A model generated the notes under the pieces. The model did not search any database, was not told the origin of the DNA, and saw nothing but the letters and a program-made list of their open reading frames with translations. A DNA stretch of 64,000 nucleotides, from contig NZ_CP014870.1 in NCBI RefSeq assembly GCF_001661075.1, positions 5,399,703 to 5,463,702 on the forward strand, read 5' to 3'. The stretch's first letter is position 1. Each line of letters opens with the position of its first letter. Shown one piece after another: positions 26,067 through 35,147 of the stretch. This DNA is from Pseudomonas silesiensis. GTDB lineage: Bacteria; Pseudomonadota; Gammaproteobacteria; Pseudomonadales; Pseudomonadaceae. Made by a program: the position numbers and the translations under genes.

Positions 26067-28484
26067 ATGAGCGACCAGCAAGAATTCCCTGAAGACCCCA
26101 GCGAATACGCCGACCCGGAGAACGTTGAACATCATTCCACCGGCAAAGGCCTCGCCCTGCCAGGCCAGAACCTGCCGGACAAGGTCTACATCATCCCGAT
26201 CCACAACCGCCCGTTCTTCCCGGCCCAGGTACTGCCGGTTATCGTCAATGAAGAACCCTGGGCTGAAACCCTGGATCTGGTGAGCAAATCCGATCACCAC
26301 TGCCTGGCCCTGTTCTACATGGACACGCCCCAGGAAGATCCGCGCCATTTCGACACCTCGGCCCTGCCGCTCTACGGCACGCTGGTCAAGGTGCACCACG
26401 CCAGTCGCGAAAACGGCAAACTGCAATTCGTCGCCCAGGGCCTGACTCGTGTACGTCTCAAGACCTGGCTCAAGCACCATCGCCCGCCGTATCTGGTGGA
26501 AGTCGAGTACCCGCACCAGCCCACCGAGCCGACCGACGAGGTCAAGGCCTACGGCATGGCGCTGATCAACGCGATCAAGGAGTTGCTGCCGCTCAACCCG
26601 CTGTACAGCGAAGAGCTGAAGAACTACCTCAACCGCTTCAGCCCCAACGACCCGTCGCCGCTGACCGACTTCGCCGCCGCGCTCACGTCGGCAACAGGCA
26701 GCGAACTGCAGGAAGTGCTCGACTGCGTGCCGATGCTCAAGCGCATGGAAAAAGTCCTGCCCATGCTGCGCAAGGAAGTCGAAGTCGCGCGCCTGCAGAA
26801 AGAGATTTCCGCCGAGGTTAACCGCAAGATCGGCGAGCATCAGCGCGAATTCTTCCTCAAGGAACAACTCAAGGTCATACAGCAAGAGCTGGGGCTGACC
26901 AAGGATGACCGCAGCGCCGACATCGAACAGTTCGAGCAACGTCTGGAAGGCAAAGTGTTGCCGGCCCAGGCGCAGAAACGCATCGACGAGGAAATGAACA
27001 AGCTGTCGATCCTCGAGACCGGCTCGCCGGAGTACGCGGTGACCCGCAACTACCTCGACTGGGCGACTGCAGTACCGTGGGGCGTGTACGGCGAGGACAA
27101 ACTCGACCTCAAGCATGCGCGCAAGGTGCTGGACAAACACCATGCCGGTCTCGACGACATCAAGGACCGCATCCTCGAATTCCTCGCGGTGGGTGCCTAT
27201 AAAGGCGAGATCAGCGGTTCCATCGTGCTGTTGGTAGGCCCGCCGGGCGTGGGCAAGACCAGCGTCGGCAAATCCATCGCCGAATCCCTGGGCCGGCCGT
27301 TCTACCGCTTCAGCCTCGGCGGCATGCGCGACGAAGCCGAGATCAAGGGCCATCGCCGCACCTACATCGGCGCGCAGCCGGGCAAACTCGTCCATGCGCT
27401 GAAAGACGTCGAAGTGATGAACCCGGTGATCATGCTCGACGAGATCGACAAGATGGGCCAGAGCTATCAGGGCGACCCGGCCTCCGCGCTGCTGGAAACC
27501 CTGGACCCGGAACAGAACGTCGAATTCCTCGACCACTACCTGGACTTGCGCCTGGACCTGTCGAAAGTGCTGTTCATCTGTACCGCCAACACCCTGGATT
27601 CGATCCCGGGCCCGTTGCTGGACCGGATGGAAGTGATTCGCCTGTCGGGTTACATCACCGAAGAAAAAATCGCCATCGCCAAGCGACACCTGTGGCCCAA
27701 GCAGCTTGAAAAAGCCGGCGTGTCCAAAGGCAGCCTGGCCATCAGCGACAGTGCGTTGAAAGCCTTGATCGATGGCTACGCCCGTGAAGCCGGGGTGCGC
27801 CAGCTGGAAAAACAACTGGGCAAACTGGTGCGCAAGGCCGTGGTCAAGCTGATCGACGACCCGAAAGCGGTGATCAAGCTCGGACCGAAAGACCTCGAAG
27901 CGTCCCTCGGCCATCCGGTGTTCCGCAACGAGCAGGTACTGTCGGGCACCGGTGTCATCACTGGCCTGGCCTGGACCAGCATGGGCGGCGCGACCCTGCC
28001 GATCGAAGCGACGCGGATTCATACCTTGAACCGTGGTTTCAAACTCACCGGGCAGCTGGGTGATGTCATGAAGGAGTCGGCGGAAATCGCCTACAGCTAC
28101 GTCAGTTCCAATCTGAAGTCGTTTGGCGGTGATCCGAAATTCTTCGACGAAGCCTTCGTCCACCTCCACGTTCCTGAAGGCGCCACCCCGAAAGACGGCC
28201 CGAGCGCGGGCGTGACCATGGCCAGCGCCCTGCTGTCCCTGGCCCGTAACCAGCCACCGAAAAAAGGCGTGGCCATGACCGGCGAACTGACGTTGACCGG
28301 GCATGTGCTGCCGATTGGCGGGGTGCGCGAGAAGGTGATTGCGGCGCGGCGGCAGAAGATCTTTGAGTTGATCTTGCCGGAGCCGAACCGTGGCAGTTTC
28401 GAGGAATTGCCGGATTATCTTAAGGAAGGGATAACCGTGCACTTTGCCAAGCGCTTTGCGGATGTGGCGAAAGTGTTGTTCTAA
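26067..28484 (+). CDS. lon: Lon-family ATP-dependent protease (second Lon, AsrA-like)
   Basis: 805 residues from ATG 26067, with AGG 6 bases upstream. It has an N-terminal substrate domain (about 40-240), a coiled region, an AAA+ domain with Walker A GPPGVGKTS (about 391-399) and Walker B MLDEIDK. The protease domain has catalytic Ser in KDGPSAGVTMA and Lys in GGVREKVIAA. It degrades regulatory and damaged proteins. The neighbours are not the clpX/hupB context of the main Lon, so this is probably the second pseudomonad Lon, similar to AsrA of P. aeruginosa, which has been linked to stress responses. A terminator follows. Confidence 0.92.
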   Translation: MSDQQEFPEDPSEYADPENVEHHSTGKGLALPGQNLPDKVYIIPIHNRPFFPAQVLPVIVNEEPWAETLDLVSKSDHHCLALFYMDTPQEDPRHFDTSALPLYGTLVKVHHASRENGKLQFVAQGLTRVRLKTWLKHHRPPYLVEVEYPHQPTEPTDEVKAYGMALINAIKELLPLNPLYSEELKNYLNRFSPNDPSPLTDFAAALTSATGSELQEVLDCVPMLKRMEKVLPMLRKEVEVARLQKEISAEVNRKIGEHQREFFLKEQLKVIQQELGLTKDDRSADIEQFEQRLEGKVLPAQAQKRIDEEMNKLSILETGSPEYAVTRNYLDWATAVPWGVYGEDKLDLKHARKVLDKHHAGLDDIKDRILEFLAVGAYKGEISGSIVLLVGPPGVGKTSVGKSIAESLGRPFYRFSLGGMRDEAEIKGHRRTYIGAQPGKLVHALKDVEVMNPVIMLDEIDKMGQSYQGDPASALLETLDPEQNVEFLDHYLDLRLDLSKVLFICTANTLDSIPGPLLDRMEVIRLSGYITEEKIAIAKRHLWPKQLEKAGVSKGSLAISDSALKALIDGYAREAGVRQLEKQLGKLVRKAVVKLIDDPKAVIKLGPKDLEASLGHPVFRNEQVLSGTGVITGLAWTSMGGATLPIEATRIHTLNRGFKLTGQLGDVMKESAEIAYSYVSSNLKSFGGDPKFFDEAFVHLHVPEGATPKDGPSAGVTMASALLSLARNQPPKKGVAMTGELTLTGHVLPIGGVREKVIAARRQKIFELILPEPNRGSFEELPDYLKEGITVHFAKRFADVAKVLF

Positions 28485-28502
28485 GCCGGCAAACCCGACA
28501 CT

Positions 28503-28534
28503 AAAAAGGCCAGGCTATTGCCTGGCCTTTTTTT
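28503..28534 (+). terminator. Rho-independent terminator after lon
   Basis: Arms AAAAAGGCCAGGC and GCCTGGCCTTTTT flank a TATT loop and end in a T-run. Confidence 0.93.
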
Positions 28535-28658
28535 GCCTTGAACAATACCCTGCAAACTGAAACATCCTTACGTACAACCTGTTAATTCCAATAGTATTCC
28601 GGATTCATCATTGACGGTAAATTCAAGGCTCCAACGATCCTTGAAAGAGATGAACCCC

Positions 28659-29117
28659 ATGAATATCCAACTACGAAGAAGCCTTGTCGATCAGTGCATC
28701 AATGACGAAAGAGCGTTCCACCGTTGCTGCCAGAAAAACTATTTGAGTGCCACCGTTCAGGACCGTGGCCCATTCGACTCTGAAGAGTTTTACAGCAGCG
28801 TCGGCTCCCGGGAAATCCTGGCTATTTTCAAAGCCGGTGAAAAATACACCCCTGAAGATCGTGCCTTAGATATTTACCTGCCGAAGAACATTGAAACCGG
28901 CACTTACCCATTAAATTCGCCCGATCAATTGATCGAGATCGCTTTTACAGAGTTCCTGCCGCCTTATACCAGCTACTGGGCATCTGAGGGTGTCATGAAC
29001 CTGTCCGTGAACGCTGACACGCGAGAATATGCCGGCACATTCGACGTCAAATTCAAAGACAGACAAAATCATGAGTTTGTAGCCGAAGGCACGTTTTGTT
29101 TCTGCCTGGAAAACTAA
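28659..29117 (+). CDS. Hypothetical small protein, related to the next gene
   Basis: 152 residues from ATG 28659 (MNIQLRRSLVDQ); AGAG lies about 9 bases upstream. I do not recognise the family. There is no signal peptide or membrane segment. The second half looks beta-rich, ending EYAGTFDVKFKDRQ...FVAEGTFCF. The base composition is clearly lower in GC than neighbouring genes, which suggests acquired DNA. A similar YAGTF...F...EGE arrangement ends the protein at 29282, so the two look like diverged paralogues. Confidence 0.7.
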   Translation: MNIQLRRSLVDQCINDERAFHRCCQKNYLSATVQDRGPFDSEEFYSSVGSREILAIFKAGEKYTPEDRALDIYLPKNIETGTYPLNSPDQLIEIAFTEFLPPYTSYWASEGVMNLSVNADTREYAGTFDVKFKDRQNHEFVAEGTFCFCLEN

Positions 29118-29281
29118 CCAAGTTATTTTCCACCTCTATCGAAATTGCCACTTCGCATAAAAACCGGCAAATTACCGAAATTTAAATATAAAAAACTAGC
29201 ACAATTGACAGTATCCATTCAAAAAGAGTGATGCTAAATTTTCAATTCAAACTTAATTCCTATTTATTCACAGGCCCACTC

Positions 29282-29677
29282 ATGACCCACCTAAAACCGA
29301 CGACTCGATCACAGGCTACCGGTTACTTCAAAGCCAAAAGAAACGATCAAGAATTCTTCAATTCCGAGATGGTTTTCGCAAGCCGCTCTGGCAAATGGAT
29401 TGTCATTGAGGCGCATGTCAACCCAGGCTTTCCAGACGGGATGTCTTTCGAGTTGGATATCGATGAAGCCACGCCAGGCGGAGAACAAAACTTTGTGCGT
29501 GAAGGGTATTTGCGTTCCGTTAAGTATTACAGCGGCAGCATGATGCAATCCGCGTACGCCGGAACGTTCACCGCCACCTTAAACAATGCCACTAAAAGGT
29601 ATCAACTAACGTTTAACCTGAAGTTCTATAGCCCGGACAACCTCGAGATTGAAGGCGAGCTCGACATTACGGGCTAA
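29282..29677 (+). CDS. Hypothetical small protein, related to the previous gene
   Basis: 131 residues from ATG 29282 (MTHLKPTTRSQ); an upstream ATG at 29228 is open but has no ribosome site. It is predicted soluble and beta-rich. The C-terminal half, YAGTFTATL...LTFNLKFYSPDNLEIEGELD, parallels the protein at 28659. The surrounding DNA (29118-29281) is strongly AT-rich. No function can be assigned. The pair may be small beta-barrel binding proteins, but this is speculation. Confidence 0.65.
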   Translation: MTHLKPTTRSQATGYFKAKRNDQEFFNSEMVFASRSGKWIVIEAHVNPGFPDGMSFELDIDEATPGGEQNFVREGYLRSVKYYSGSMMQSAYAGTFTATLNNATKRYQLTFNLKFYSPDNLEIEGELDITG

Positions 29678-29811
29678 ATGCTTAATCAGCTCCACAGTTT
29701 CCCCCGCTCCAGAGCCTGATCCACCAGCATTCTCTTCCAAGGCTCTGGTCACACTTTGTATCGTCTTAAGCTATGCTCGCCGTTCGTCGTGAACGCCGGA
29801 GCTGCTGACTT

Positions 29812-30204
29812 ATGTCCCCTACCCGCTTGTTAGTTCCCCTCGCCCTCACCCTGCTGGCCGCTTGCGCCACGCAACCGGCCCAAAACGTGACCGTGGAGAA
29901 ACAAAGCGAATGCCCGGTGCAACTGCACAGTGGGCAAAATTTGATCGTGATCCTGCCGAGCAACCCGACCACGGGTTACCGCTGGGCGATACAGGATTCC
30001 GCCGGTGGCGTGTTGCGCTCACTGGGGCCGGAGGTATATCGGAACCCGGAGGATGCGGGCGTTGTCGGTGCCGCCGGTGTGTCGACCTGGCGCTTTCAGA
30101 CATTCGCTACCGGCACGGGACGCTTGCGTTTGACCTCCCAGCAGCCCTGGGCGCCGGAAGTATTGCCGGTGGAAACCTTCGACTGCGCGATCTCGGTTAA
30201 CTGA
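29812..30204 (+). CDS. Chagasin-like (I42 family) protease-inhibitor lipoprotein
   Basis: 130 residues. A lipoprotein signal ends LTLLAAC, with Cys18 as the lipidation site. The mature domain has the inhibitor motif NPTTGYRW (about 53-60), a GxxG-containing central loop, and the later TGTGRLRLTSQQPWAP. These match the I42 family, which inhibits papain-like cysteine proteases. It would act in the periplasm or at the membrane. It lies 2 bases before the lysoplasmalogenase gene. Confidence 0.85.
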   Translation: MSPTRLLVPLALTLLAACATQPAQNVTVEKQSECPVQLHSGQNLIVILPSNPTTGYRWAIQDSAGGVLRSLGPEVYRNPEDAGVVGAAGVSTWRFQTFATGTGRLRLTSQQPWAPEVLPVETFDCAISVN

Positions 30205-30206
30205 TT

Positions 30207-30842
30207 GTGGGCTGGCTGATTCTGGCGTTGATGGGCGCGATAACGTTTCTTTACGGCCTGAGCGTGCACGCCACCTTGATGTGCCTGTTGGTGAAGCCGC
30301 TGCCGGTACTCGCCTTGCTCGGCTGGCTGCACGACGCACCGCCTGGCGAGTATCGACGCTGGATCAGCCTTGGCTTGATGTGCTCCCTGCTCGGCGATGT
30401 GCTGCTGGCGTGGCCGGGGGATTTGTTTGTGTTCGGCCTCGGTGCGTTTCTCCTGGCTCACCTGGCGTATCTGAAAGCCTACTTGAGCGATTGTCGGCGG
30501 TTGGCGGTGGTGCCGCTGATCCTGGCGCTGGTTGTCGGTGCAGCACTGCTGGGGGTTCTGATTGCTCACGGGTTGGGGACATTGCTGATCCCGGTGATCA
30601 TCTATGGCCTGGCCATCACTGCAATGCTCTGGAGGGCGCTGGCCCGACTCGGCAGCGACGTACCCCAACGCTCGGCGCTGCTGGCGGCGGCGGGCGCGGT
30701 GGCGTTTGTGTTTTCTGACAGCGTAATTGGCATAGACAGGTTTGTCGCGCCGTTCCATTCGGCGCCTTATGTGATCATCCTCAGCTATTGGCTGGGGCAA
30801 TGGGGAATCACAGCGTCGGCGTTCACTCAGAAACCGCGCTGA
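30207..30842 (+). CDS. Lysoplasmalogenase (YhhN/TMEM86 family membrane protein)
   Basis: 211 residues from GTG 30207, just after the stop of the inhibitor gene; ATG 30231 is an alternative. Six to eight hydrophobic helices span the protein. The motifs SLLGDVLLAWPGDLFVFGLGAFLLAHLAYL and AFVFSDSVIGIDRF carry the acidic residues conserved in YhhN proteins, which cleave the vinyl-ether bond of lysoplasmalogens in animals. The bacterial substrate is not settled. Confidence 0.82.
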   Translation: MGWLILALMGAITFLYGLSVHATLMCLLVKPLPVLALLGWLHDAPPGEYRRWISLGLMCSLLGDVLLAWPGDLFVFGLGAFLLAHLAYLKAYLSDCRRLAVVPLILALVVGAALLGVLIAHGLGTLLIPVIIYGLAITAMLWRALARLGSDVPQRSALLAAAGAVAFVFSDSVIGIDRFVAPFHSAPYVIILSYWLGQWGITASAFTQKPR

Positions 30843-30933
30843 AGGGTAAACACGGTTTATCAGACAACCCGCGCATCCCCGCGCCAAGTTGGCTAAAATG
30901 CCGGCCTTTTCCACCTACGCCGCTGGAACCGCC

Positions 30934-31677
30934 GTGAGCAAAGAACCCGATCGCCTATTCGCCCAGCCTTTGGCCCAGGTGCCCGACTTCGCCTTTAACG
31001 AGGACGTGGTGCGGGTGTTCCCGGACATGATCAAGCGCTCGGTGCCGGGTTATCCGACCATCGTCGAAAACCTCGGTGTGCTCGCCGCGCAGTTCGCTCA
31101 GCCGAACAGCGTGCTTTACGACCTGGGTTCGTCCCTCGGTGCCGTGACCCAGGCCTTGCGCCGCCATGTGCGCACAGACGGTTGCCGGGTGATCGCTGTG
31201 GATAACTCCGCCGCCATGGTCGAGCGCTGCCGCGAGTATCTCAACGGCCAGGACTCGATGTTCCAGGAGTTGCTGCCCGTCGAAGTGATCGAAGGCGACA
31301 TCCTCGCCCTGCAATTCCAGCCAGCCTCGGTGGTGGCGCTGAACTTCACCCTGCAATTCATTGCCCCGGACCAGCGCACCGCGTTGCTCGCGCGCATCCG
31401 CCAGTCGCTGCTGCCCGGCGGCGCGCTGATCCTTTCGGAAAAGCTGCGTTTCAATGATCCGCAAGAGCACGCGCTGCTCACCGAGTTGCATGTCGCCTTC
31501 AAACGCGCCAACGGCTACAGCGAACTGGAAATCGCCCAGAAGCGCAGCGCCATCGAAAACGTCATGAAGCCCGACAGCCTCGAAGAACACCGCGAACGCC
31601 TGCTGGCGGCCGGGTTCTCGAAAGTCGTGCCGTGGTTCCAGTGTCTTAACTTTGCCTCGTTGATTGCCTTGCCATGA
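30934..31677 (+). CDS. cmoA: Carboxy-S-adenosyl-L-methionine synthase
   Basis: 247 residues from GTG 30934 (SKEPDRLF), chosen because GGAA precedes it and the family starts there. A longer frame opens at 30889. A class I methyltransferase fold shows [11 protein letters not shown] (SAM loop) and [14 protein letters not shown]. It converts SAM and prephenate to carboxy-SAM, the donor used by CmoB. The product is cmo5U in the wobble position of tRNA. It overlaps cmoB by ATGA. Confidence 0.93.
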   Translation: MSKEPDRLFAQPLAQVPDFAFNEDVVRVFPDMIKRSVPGYPTIVENLGVLAAQFAQPNSVLYDLGSSLGAVTQALRRHVRTDGCRVIAVDNSAAMVERCREYLNGQDSMFQELLPVEVIEGDILALQFQPASVVALNFTLQFIAPDQRTALLARIRQSLLPGGALILSEKLRFNDPQEHALLTELHVAFKRANGYSELEIAQKRSAIENVMKPDSLEEHRERLLAAGFSKVVPWFQCLNFASLIALP

Positions 31678-32630
31678 TTGATCTGTCCCCCCTCGCCCGC
31701 CGACTGGCCGGTACTCCCCTGGCTGCCTGGGCCAACACCCTGCAAGCGCAACTCGACAAGAAAATGGAAAAGGGTCATGGCGACCTGGAGCGTTGGCAGA
31801 GCGCGCTGGACGCCTTGCCGAAGATCCAGCCGAGCGAAGTCGATTTGTTGAACGGCTTGACGCTGGACACCGATTGCGACGTTGAAACCCGCACGCAGAT
31901 GCGCACGGCCTTGATGGGTTTGTCGCCCTGGCGCAAGGGGCCGTTCGATCTGTTTGGCGTGCATGTCGACACCGAATGGCGCTCGGACTGGAAGTGGTCC
32001 CGGGTCGCGCCGCACTTGAACCTCAAGGGCAAACGCATCCTCGATGTCGGTTGCGGCAACGGCTATTACATGTGGCGCATGCTCGGTGCCGGGGCTGACA
32101 GCGTGATCGGCGTCGATCCGAACTGGCTGTTCTTCTGCCAGTTCCAGGCGGTGCAGCGCTACCTGTCCGAGCCCAACGCGTGGCACCTGCCGTTTCCCTT
32201 TGAGGATCTGCCGGCCAATCTGGAAGGCTTCGACACGGTGTTTTCCATGGGTGTGTTCTACCACCGCCGCTCGCCGATCGAGCACTTGCTGGCGCTGAAG
32301 GATTGCCTGGTCAAGGGTGGCGAACTGGTGCTGGAGACGCTGGTGATCGAAGGTGATCGGCAGCAGGTGCTGGTACCGGAAGATCGGTATGCGCAGATGC
32401 GTAATGTGTGGTTCCTGCCGTCGGTGCCGGCGCTGGAGTTGTGGTTGCGACGTGCCGGGTTCAGCGATGTGAAGTGCGTGGATGTCAGCGTGACCACGGT
32501 CGAGGAACAGCGCGGGACGGAGTGGATGAAGTATCAGTCGTTGAGCGATTTCCTGGATCCGCAGGACCACAGCAAGACGATTGAAGGGCTGCCGGCGCCG
32601 ATGCGGGCGGTGATTGTCGCCCGCAAATAA
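31674..32630 (+). CDS. cmoB: tRNA U34 carboxymethyltransferase
   Basis: 318 residues. The N-terminal helical region precedes a methyltransferase domain with [19 protein letters not shown] (about 120-138) and [18 protein letters not shown]. It transfers the carboxymethyl group from carboxy-SAM to 5-hydroxyuridine 34 of tRNAs. The pair with cmoA is the standard arrangement. A REP element follows. Confidence 0.94.
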   Translation: MIDLSPLARRLAGTPLAAWANTLQAQLDKKMEKGHGDLERWQSALDALPKIQPSEVDLLNGLTLDTDCDVETRTQMRTALMGLSPWRKGPFDLFGVHVDTEWRSDWKWSRVAPHLNLKGKRILDVGCGNGYYMWRMLGAGADSVIGVDPNWLFFCQFQAVQRYLSEPNAWHLPFPFEDLPANLEGFDTVFSMGVFYHRRSPIEHLLALKDCLVKGGELVLETLVIEGDRQQVLVPEDRYAQMRNVWFLPSVPALELWLRRAGFSDVKCVDVSVTTVEEQRGTEWMKYQSLSDFLDPQDHSKTIEGLPAPMRAVIVARK

Positions 32631-32655
32631 ATTCAGCACCCCAGACACTGAAAAA

Positions 32656-32752
32656 CCCTGTGGGAGCGAGCTTGCTCGCGATGGCGTCCCGTCAGTCAAC
32701 GATGATGTTGAATGCCAGTCCGCTATCGCGAGCAAGCTCGCTCCCACAAGGG
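32656..32752. repeat. REP inverted pair between cmoB and tadA
   Basis: CCCTGTGGGAGCGAGCTTGC at the left faces GCAAGCTCGCTCCCACAAG at the right, with CGCGATGG/CTATCGCG inside. It lies between convergent genes. Confidence 0.87.
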
Positions 32753-32760
32753 TTTGGTGT

Positions 32761-33258
32761 TCAGTCTGCGGGTTTTGCGCGGCGGGCCTTGAAGAACTCG
32801 CTTAGGGCCGCCCCACACTCCTCCGCCAACACCCCGCCTTCAAACAGCACCCGATGATTCAAAAACCCTTGGGTAAAAAACTGCCCCTGGCTCTGCACAA
32901 TCCCCGCCTTGGGCTCCAGCGCGCCATACACCACCCGCGCGATCCGCGAATGCACGATCAACCCGGCGCACATGCTGCACGGTTCAAGCGTCACGTAGAG
33001 CGTGCTGCCCGGTAAACGGTAATTGCTCGCGGCCTGGGCGGCGGCGCGGATCGCGACCATCTCGGCGTGGGCGCTGGGATCGTTGCCGCTGATCGGGCAG
33101 TTGAAGCCGCGACCGATGATCTTGCCGTCCTGCACCAGCACCGCGCCCACCGGCACTTCGCCCAGCGCTGCGCCTTGGGCGGCGAGCGCCAGGGCTTCAC
33201 GCATGAAATCACGATCACGGCTGCGATCGATGATCGCCACGGGACGAATCTGCCGCAT
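32761..33258 (-). CDS. tadA: tRNA-specific adenosine-34 deaminase
   Basis: 165 residues from ATG 33258, which overlaps the stop of the multicopper oxidase gene. Zinc ligands and catalytic Glu are in HAEMVAIRAAA (about 70-80) and EPCSMCAG (about 100-107). It converts A34 to inosine in tRNA-Arg(ACG). An in-frame extension to 33327 lies inside the oxidase gene and is not needed. Confidence 0.93.
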   Translation of the reverse strand: MRQIRPVAIIDRSRDRDFMREALALAAQGAALGEVPVGAVLVQDGKIIGRGFNCPISGNDPSAHAEMVAIRAAAQAASNYRLPGSTLYVTLEPCSMCAGLIVHSRIARVVYGALEPKAGIVQSQGQFFTQGFLNHRVLFEGGVLAEECGAALSEFFKARRAKPAD

Positions 33259-34634
33259 CACGCCACCTCGATAGCGGCCATGAGGCCGGTTTCCATGTGG
33301 TCGATCACATGGCAATGGAACATCCACACCCCCGGATTATCCGCCACCAGCGCCACCTGGGCGCGTTCGTTCTTGCCCAGCAGGTAGGTGTCGGTGAAGT
33401 ACGGAATCACCTTGTGCCGGTTCGAAGCGATCACTTTGAAACTCATGCCGTGCAGATGAATCGGGTGCTGGTACTGAGTCATGTTCTTCAATTCGAAAAT
33501 GTAGCTCTTGCCCTTTTCGAGCTTGGCGATCGGGCGGTCGGCGCAGGTCTTGTCCGTAATGTCCCAGGCCTTGCCGTTGATCTGCCACAGGCTCGGCGGC
33601 CGGCCATTGTCGACGTTCACCGATACCGAGCCCACCCATTCGAAATTGAAGTTGAGTTTCTCCGCATTGGCCAGGTCCGGCTCGGCCACCGGGTTGGCGG
33701 GCAGCGCCGGTGGCCATGCGGTCGGTGCATCGGTGTTCGCCACCGAACGCAAGGTGCCCAGGCGTACCGGGCCGTTGCGCAGGGACAGTTCTTCACCGGC
33801 TGGCGGCGCCTTGATCGCCAGGCAAATGCGCATGCCGGGGCCAAGCCAGTATTCCTTGCCCAGTGGCCGCGGCTCGATGGGGTTGCCGTCCAGCGCGTAG
33901 ATCTGCGCTTCAACCCCAGGGATGTTGAGGCGGTAAGTCAGGGTGTTATCGAGATTGAGCAGACGCACACGGGTGATCTGCCCGGCGGGCAAGTCGATCA
34001 CCGCTTGCGACACGCCATTGATCGTCGACAGACGCCCCGCCGTACCGCCGCGGGCCGCTTCGCGAGGAATGCTGAACGCGACGAACGCGCCCGCTTCATC
34101 GACGTGCCAGCTCTTGAGGCTCAAGGTCTTCTCGTACTTGAAACCGGTGGGCTCGCGCTCTTCGACGATCAGCGGACCGACCAGCCCGCGACCCAGTTCT
34201 TCGCTGCTGTTCACATGCGGGTGATACCAGTAGCTGCCGGCGTCGGGCACGCGGAATTTGTAGTCGAAGTATTCCCCCGGCAACACTGGCAGCTGCGACA
34301 CGTAGGGCACGCCGTCCATTTCCAGCGGCAGGCGGATGCCGTGCCAGTGGATGGTGGTCGCGACCGGCAGGTGGTTGATGAAACGCACCCGCAGCCATTC
34401 ACCCTGACGCACGCGCAACTCGGTGCCCGGCGCCGACGGGCCGAACGCCCAGGCTTGGGTTGTGTGCCCGGCCACCAGTTCGACGTCCAGCGGTGCCGCG
34501 ATCAGCTCATAGTCATGACCCGCGTCGGCGTCGGCCATTTTGCCCAGCCAGTACCGCGACGCGCCCCCCGCTCCGACGCCTACGACAACAAGACCGGCCA
34601 GGCCACCGAGGATTTGGCGACGGGTAAAGGACAT
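33258..34634 (-). CDS. Tat-exported multicopper oxidase
   Basis: 458 residues from ATG 34634. The start SFTRRQILGGLAGLVVVGVG is a twin-arginine signal. Copper ligands are in HWHGIR, WYHPH, HPIHLHG and HCHVIDHMETGLM. The order of cupredoxin domains is that of laccase/CopA-like enzymes acting in the periplasm. The substrate is unknown. The 4-base overlap with tadA implies cotranscription, although no shared function is evident. Confidence 0.9.
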   Translation of the reverse strand: MSFTRRQILGGLAGLVVVGVGAGGASRYWLGKMADADAGHDYELIAAPLDVELVAGHTTQAWAFGPSAPGTELRVRQGEWLRVRFINHLPVATTIHWHGIRLPLEMDGVPYVSQLPVLPGEYFDYKFRVPDAGSYWYHPHVNSSEELGRGLVGPLIVEEREPTGFKYEKTLSLKSWHVDEAGAFVAFSIPREAARGGTAGRLSTINGVSQAVIDLPAGQITRVRLLNLDNTLTYRLNIPGVEAQIYALDGNPIEPRPLGKEYWLGPGMRICLAIKAPPAGEELSLRNGPVRLGTLRSVANTDAPTAWPPALPANPVAEPDLANAEKLNFNFEWVGSVSVNVDNGRPPSLWQINGKAWDITDKTCADRPIAKLEKGKSYIFELKNMTQYQHPIHLHGMSFKVIASNRHKVIPYFTDTYLLGKNERAQVALVADNPGVWMFHCHVIDHMETGLMAAIEVA

Positions 34635-34760
34635 GAACTCAACTACCTCACGTATCAGCGACAGGCGCGGGGCCTGTAAAAGGCGAATACGATACACCTG
34701 CGGATGAGAAACAGTAAGGGTGGCGCGGCGGTTGGTCACATCACGTCATGGCAGATGCCC

Positions 34761-34848
34761 GGTGGGAGCGAGCTTGCTCAGGGCGGCGTTCCGAGGATGG
34801 CGTCTTCGGGAACACCAAAAGCATCGCGAGCAAGCTCGCTCCTACAGG
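34761..34848. repeat. REP pair beside the trehalose PTS operon
   Basis: GGTGGGAGCGAGCTTGCTC at the left faces CGCGAGCAAGCTCGCTCCTAC at the right. It is just beyond the end of the IIB-like gene. Confidence 0.8.
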
Positions 34849-34854
34849 AATACC

Positions 34855-35145
34855 TTATGCTTGCAGGCCGGTGATCAGATGCACGACACCGCCGTCCAAC
34901 GTCATCACCCCCGGTATCCCCGCCGCCGTCAAAGCCTGCCGATCCACCCGCGCCACATCCCGCAACTCCACCCGAACCCGGGTCAGCGCCACGGCCTTCT
35001 GCGACTTGAGGTTATCCACACCGCCCAGCGCCGCCACGATGTTTGCGGCCAACCCGGCAACCGATTGCGGTATCACCTTGGGCTCGTCCACCACCAGATC
35101 CGGGGTCAACGCCTTCCAGAACGCCCGCTGCATTTTCTCGAACAT
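34855..35145 (-). CDS. Free-standing PTS IIB-like protein lacking the catalytic cysteine
   Basis: 96 residues from ATG 35145, with GGAG in the end of the upstream gene. It aligns by eye with the glucose-family IIB domain of TreP: IVAALGGVDNL and LTRVRVEL here, against LLHSLGGSDNL and CVTRLRLAL there. The phosphorylated Cys position is Ala53, and the protein has no cysteine at all. It therefore cannot carry phosphate in the usual way. It is the last gene of the trehalose PTS unit, 2 bases after the EI gene. A structural or regulatory role is inferred. Confidence 0.75.
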   Translation of the reverse strand: MFEKMQRAFWKALTPDLVVDEPKVIPQSVAGLAANIVAALGGVDNLKSQKAVALTRVRVELRDVARVDRQALTAAGIPGVMTLDGGVVHLITGLQA

Positions 35146-35147
35146 GT

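Noticed and set aside
25806..28442. An 878-codon open frame antisense to lon
   Set aside because: It mirrors the codon structure of lon, has no ribosome site and no recognisable domain; GC-rich codon bias leaves the antisense frame open.
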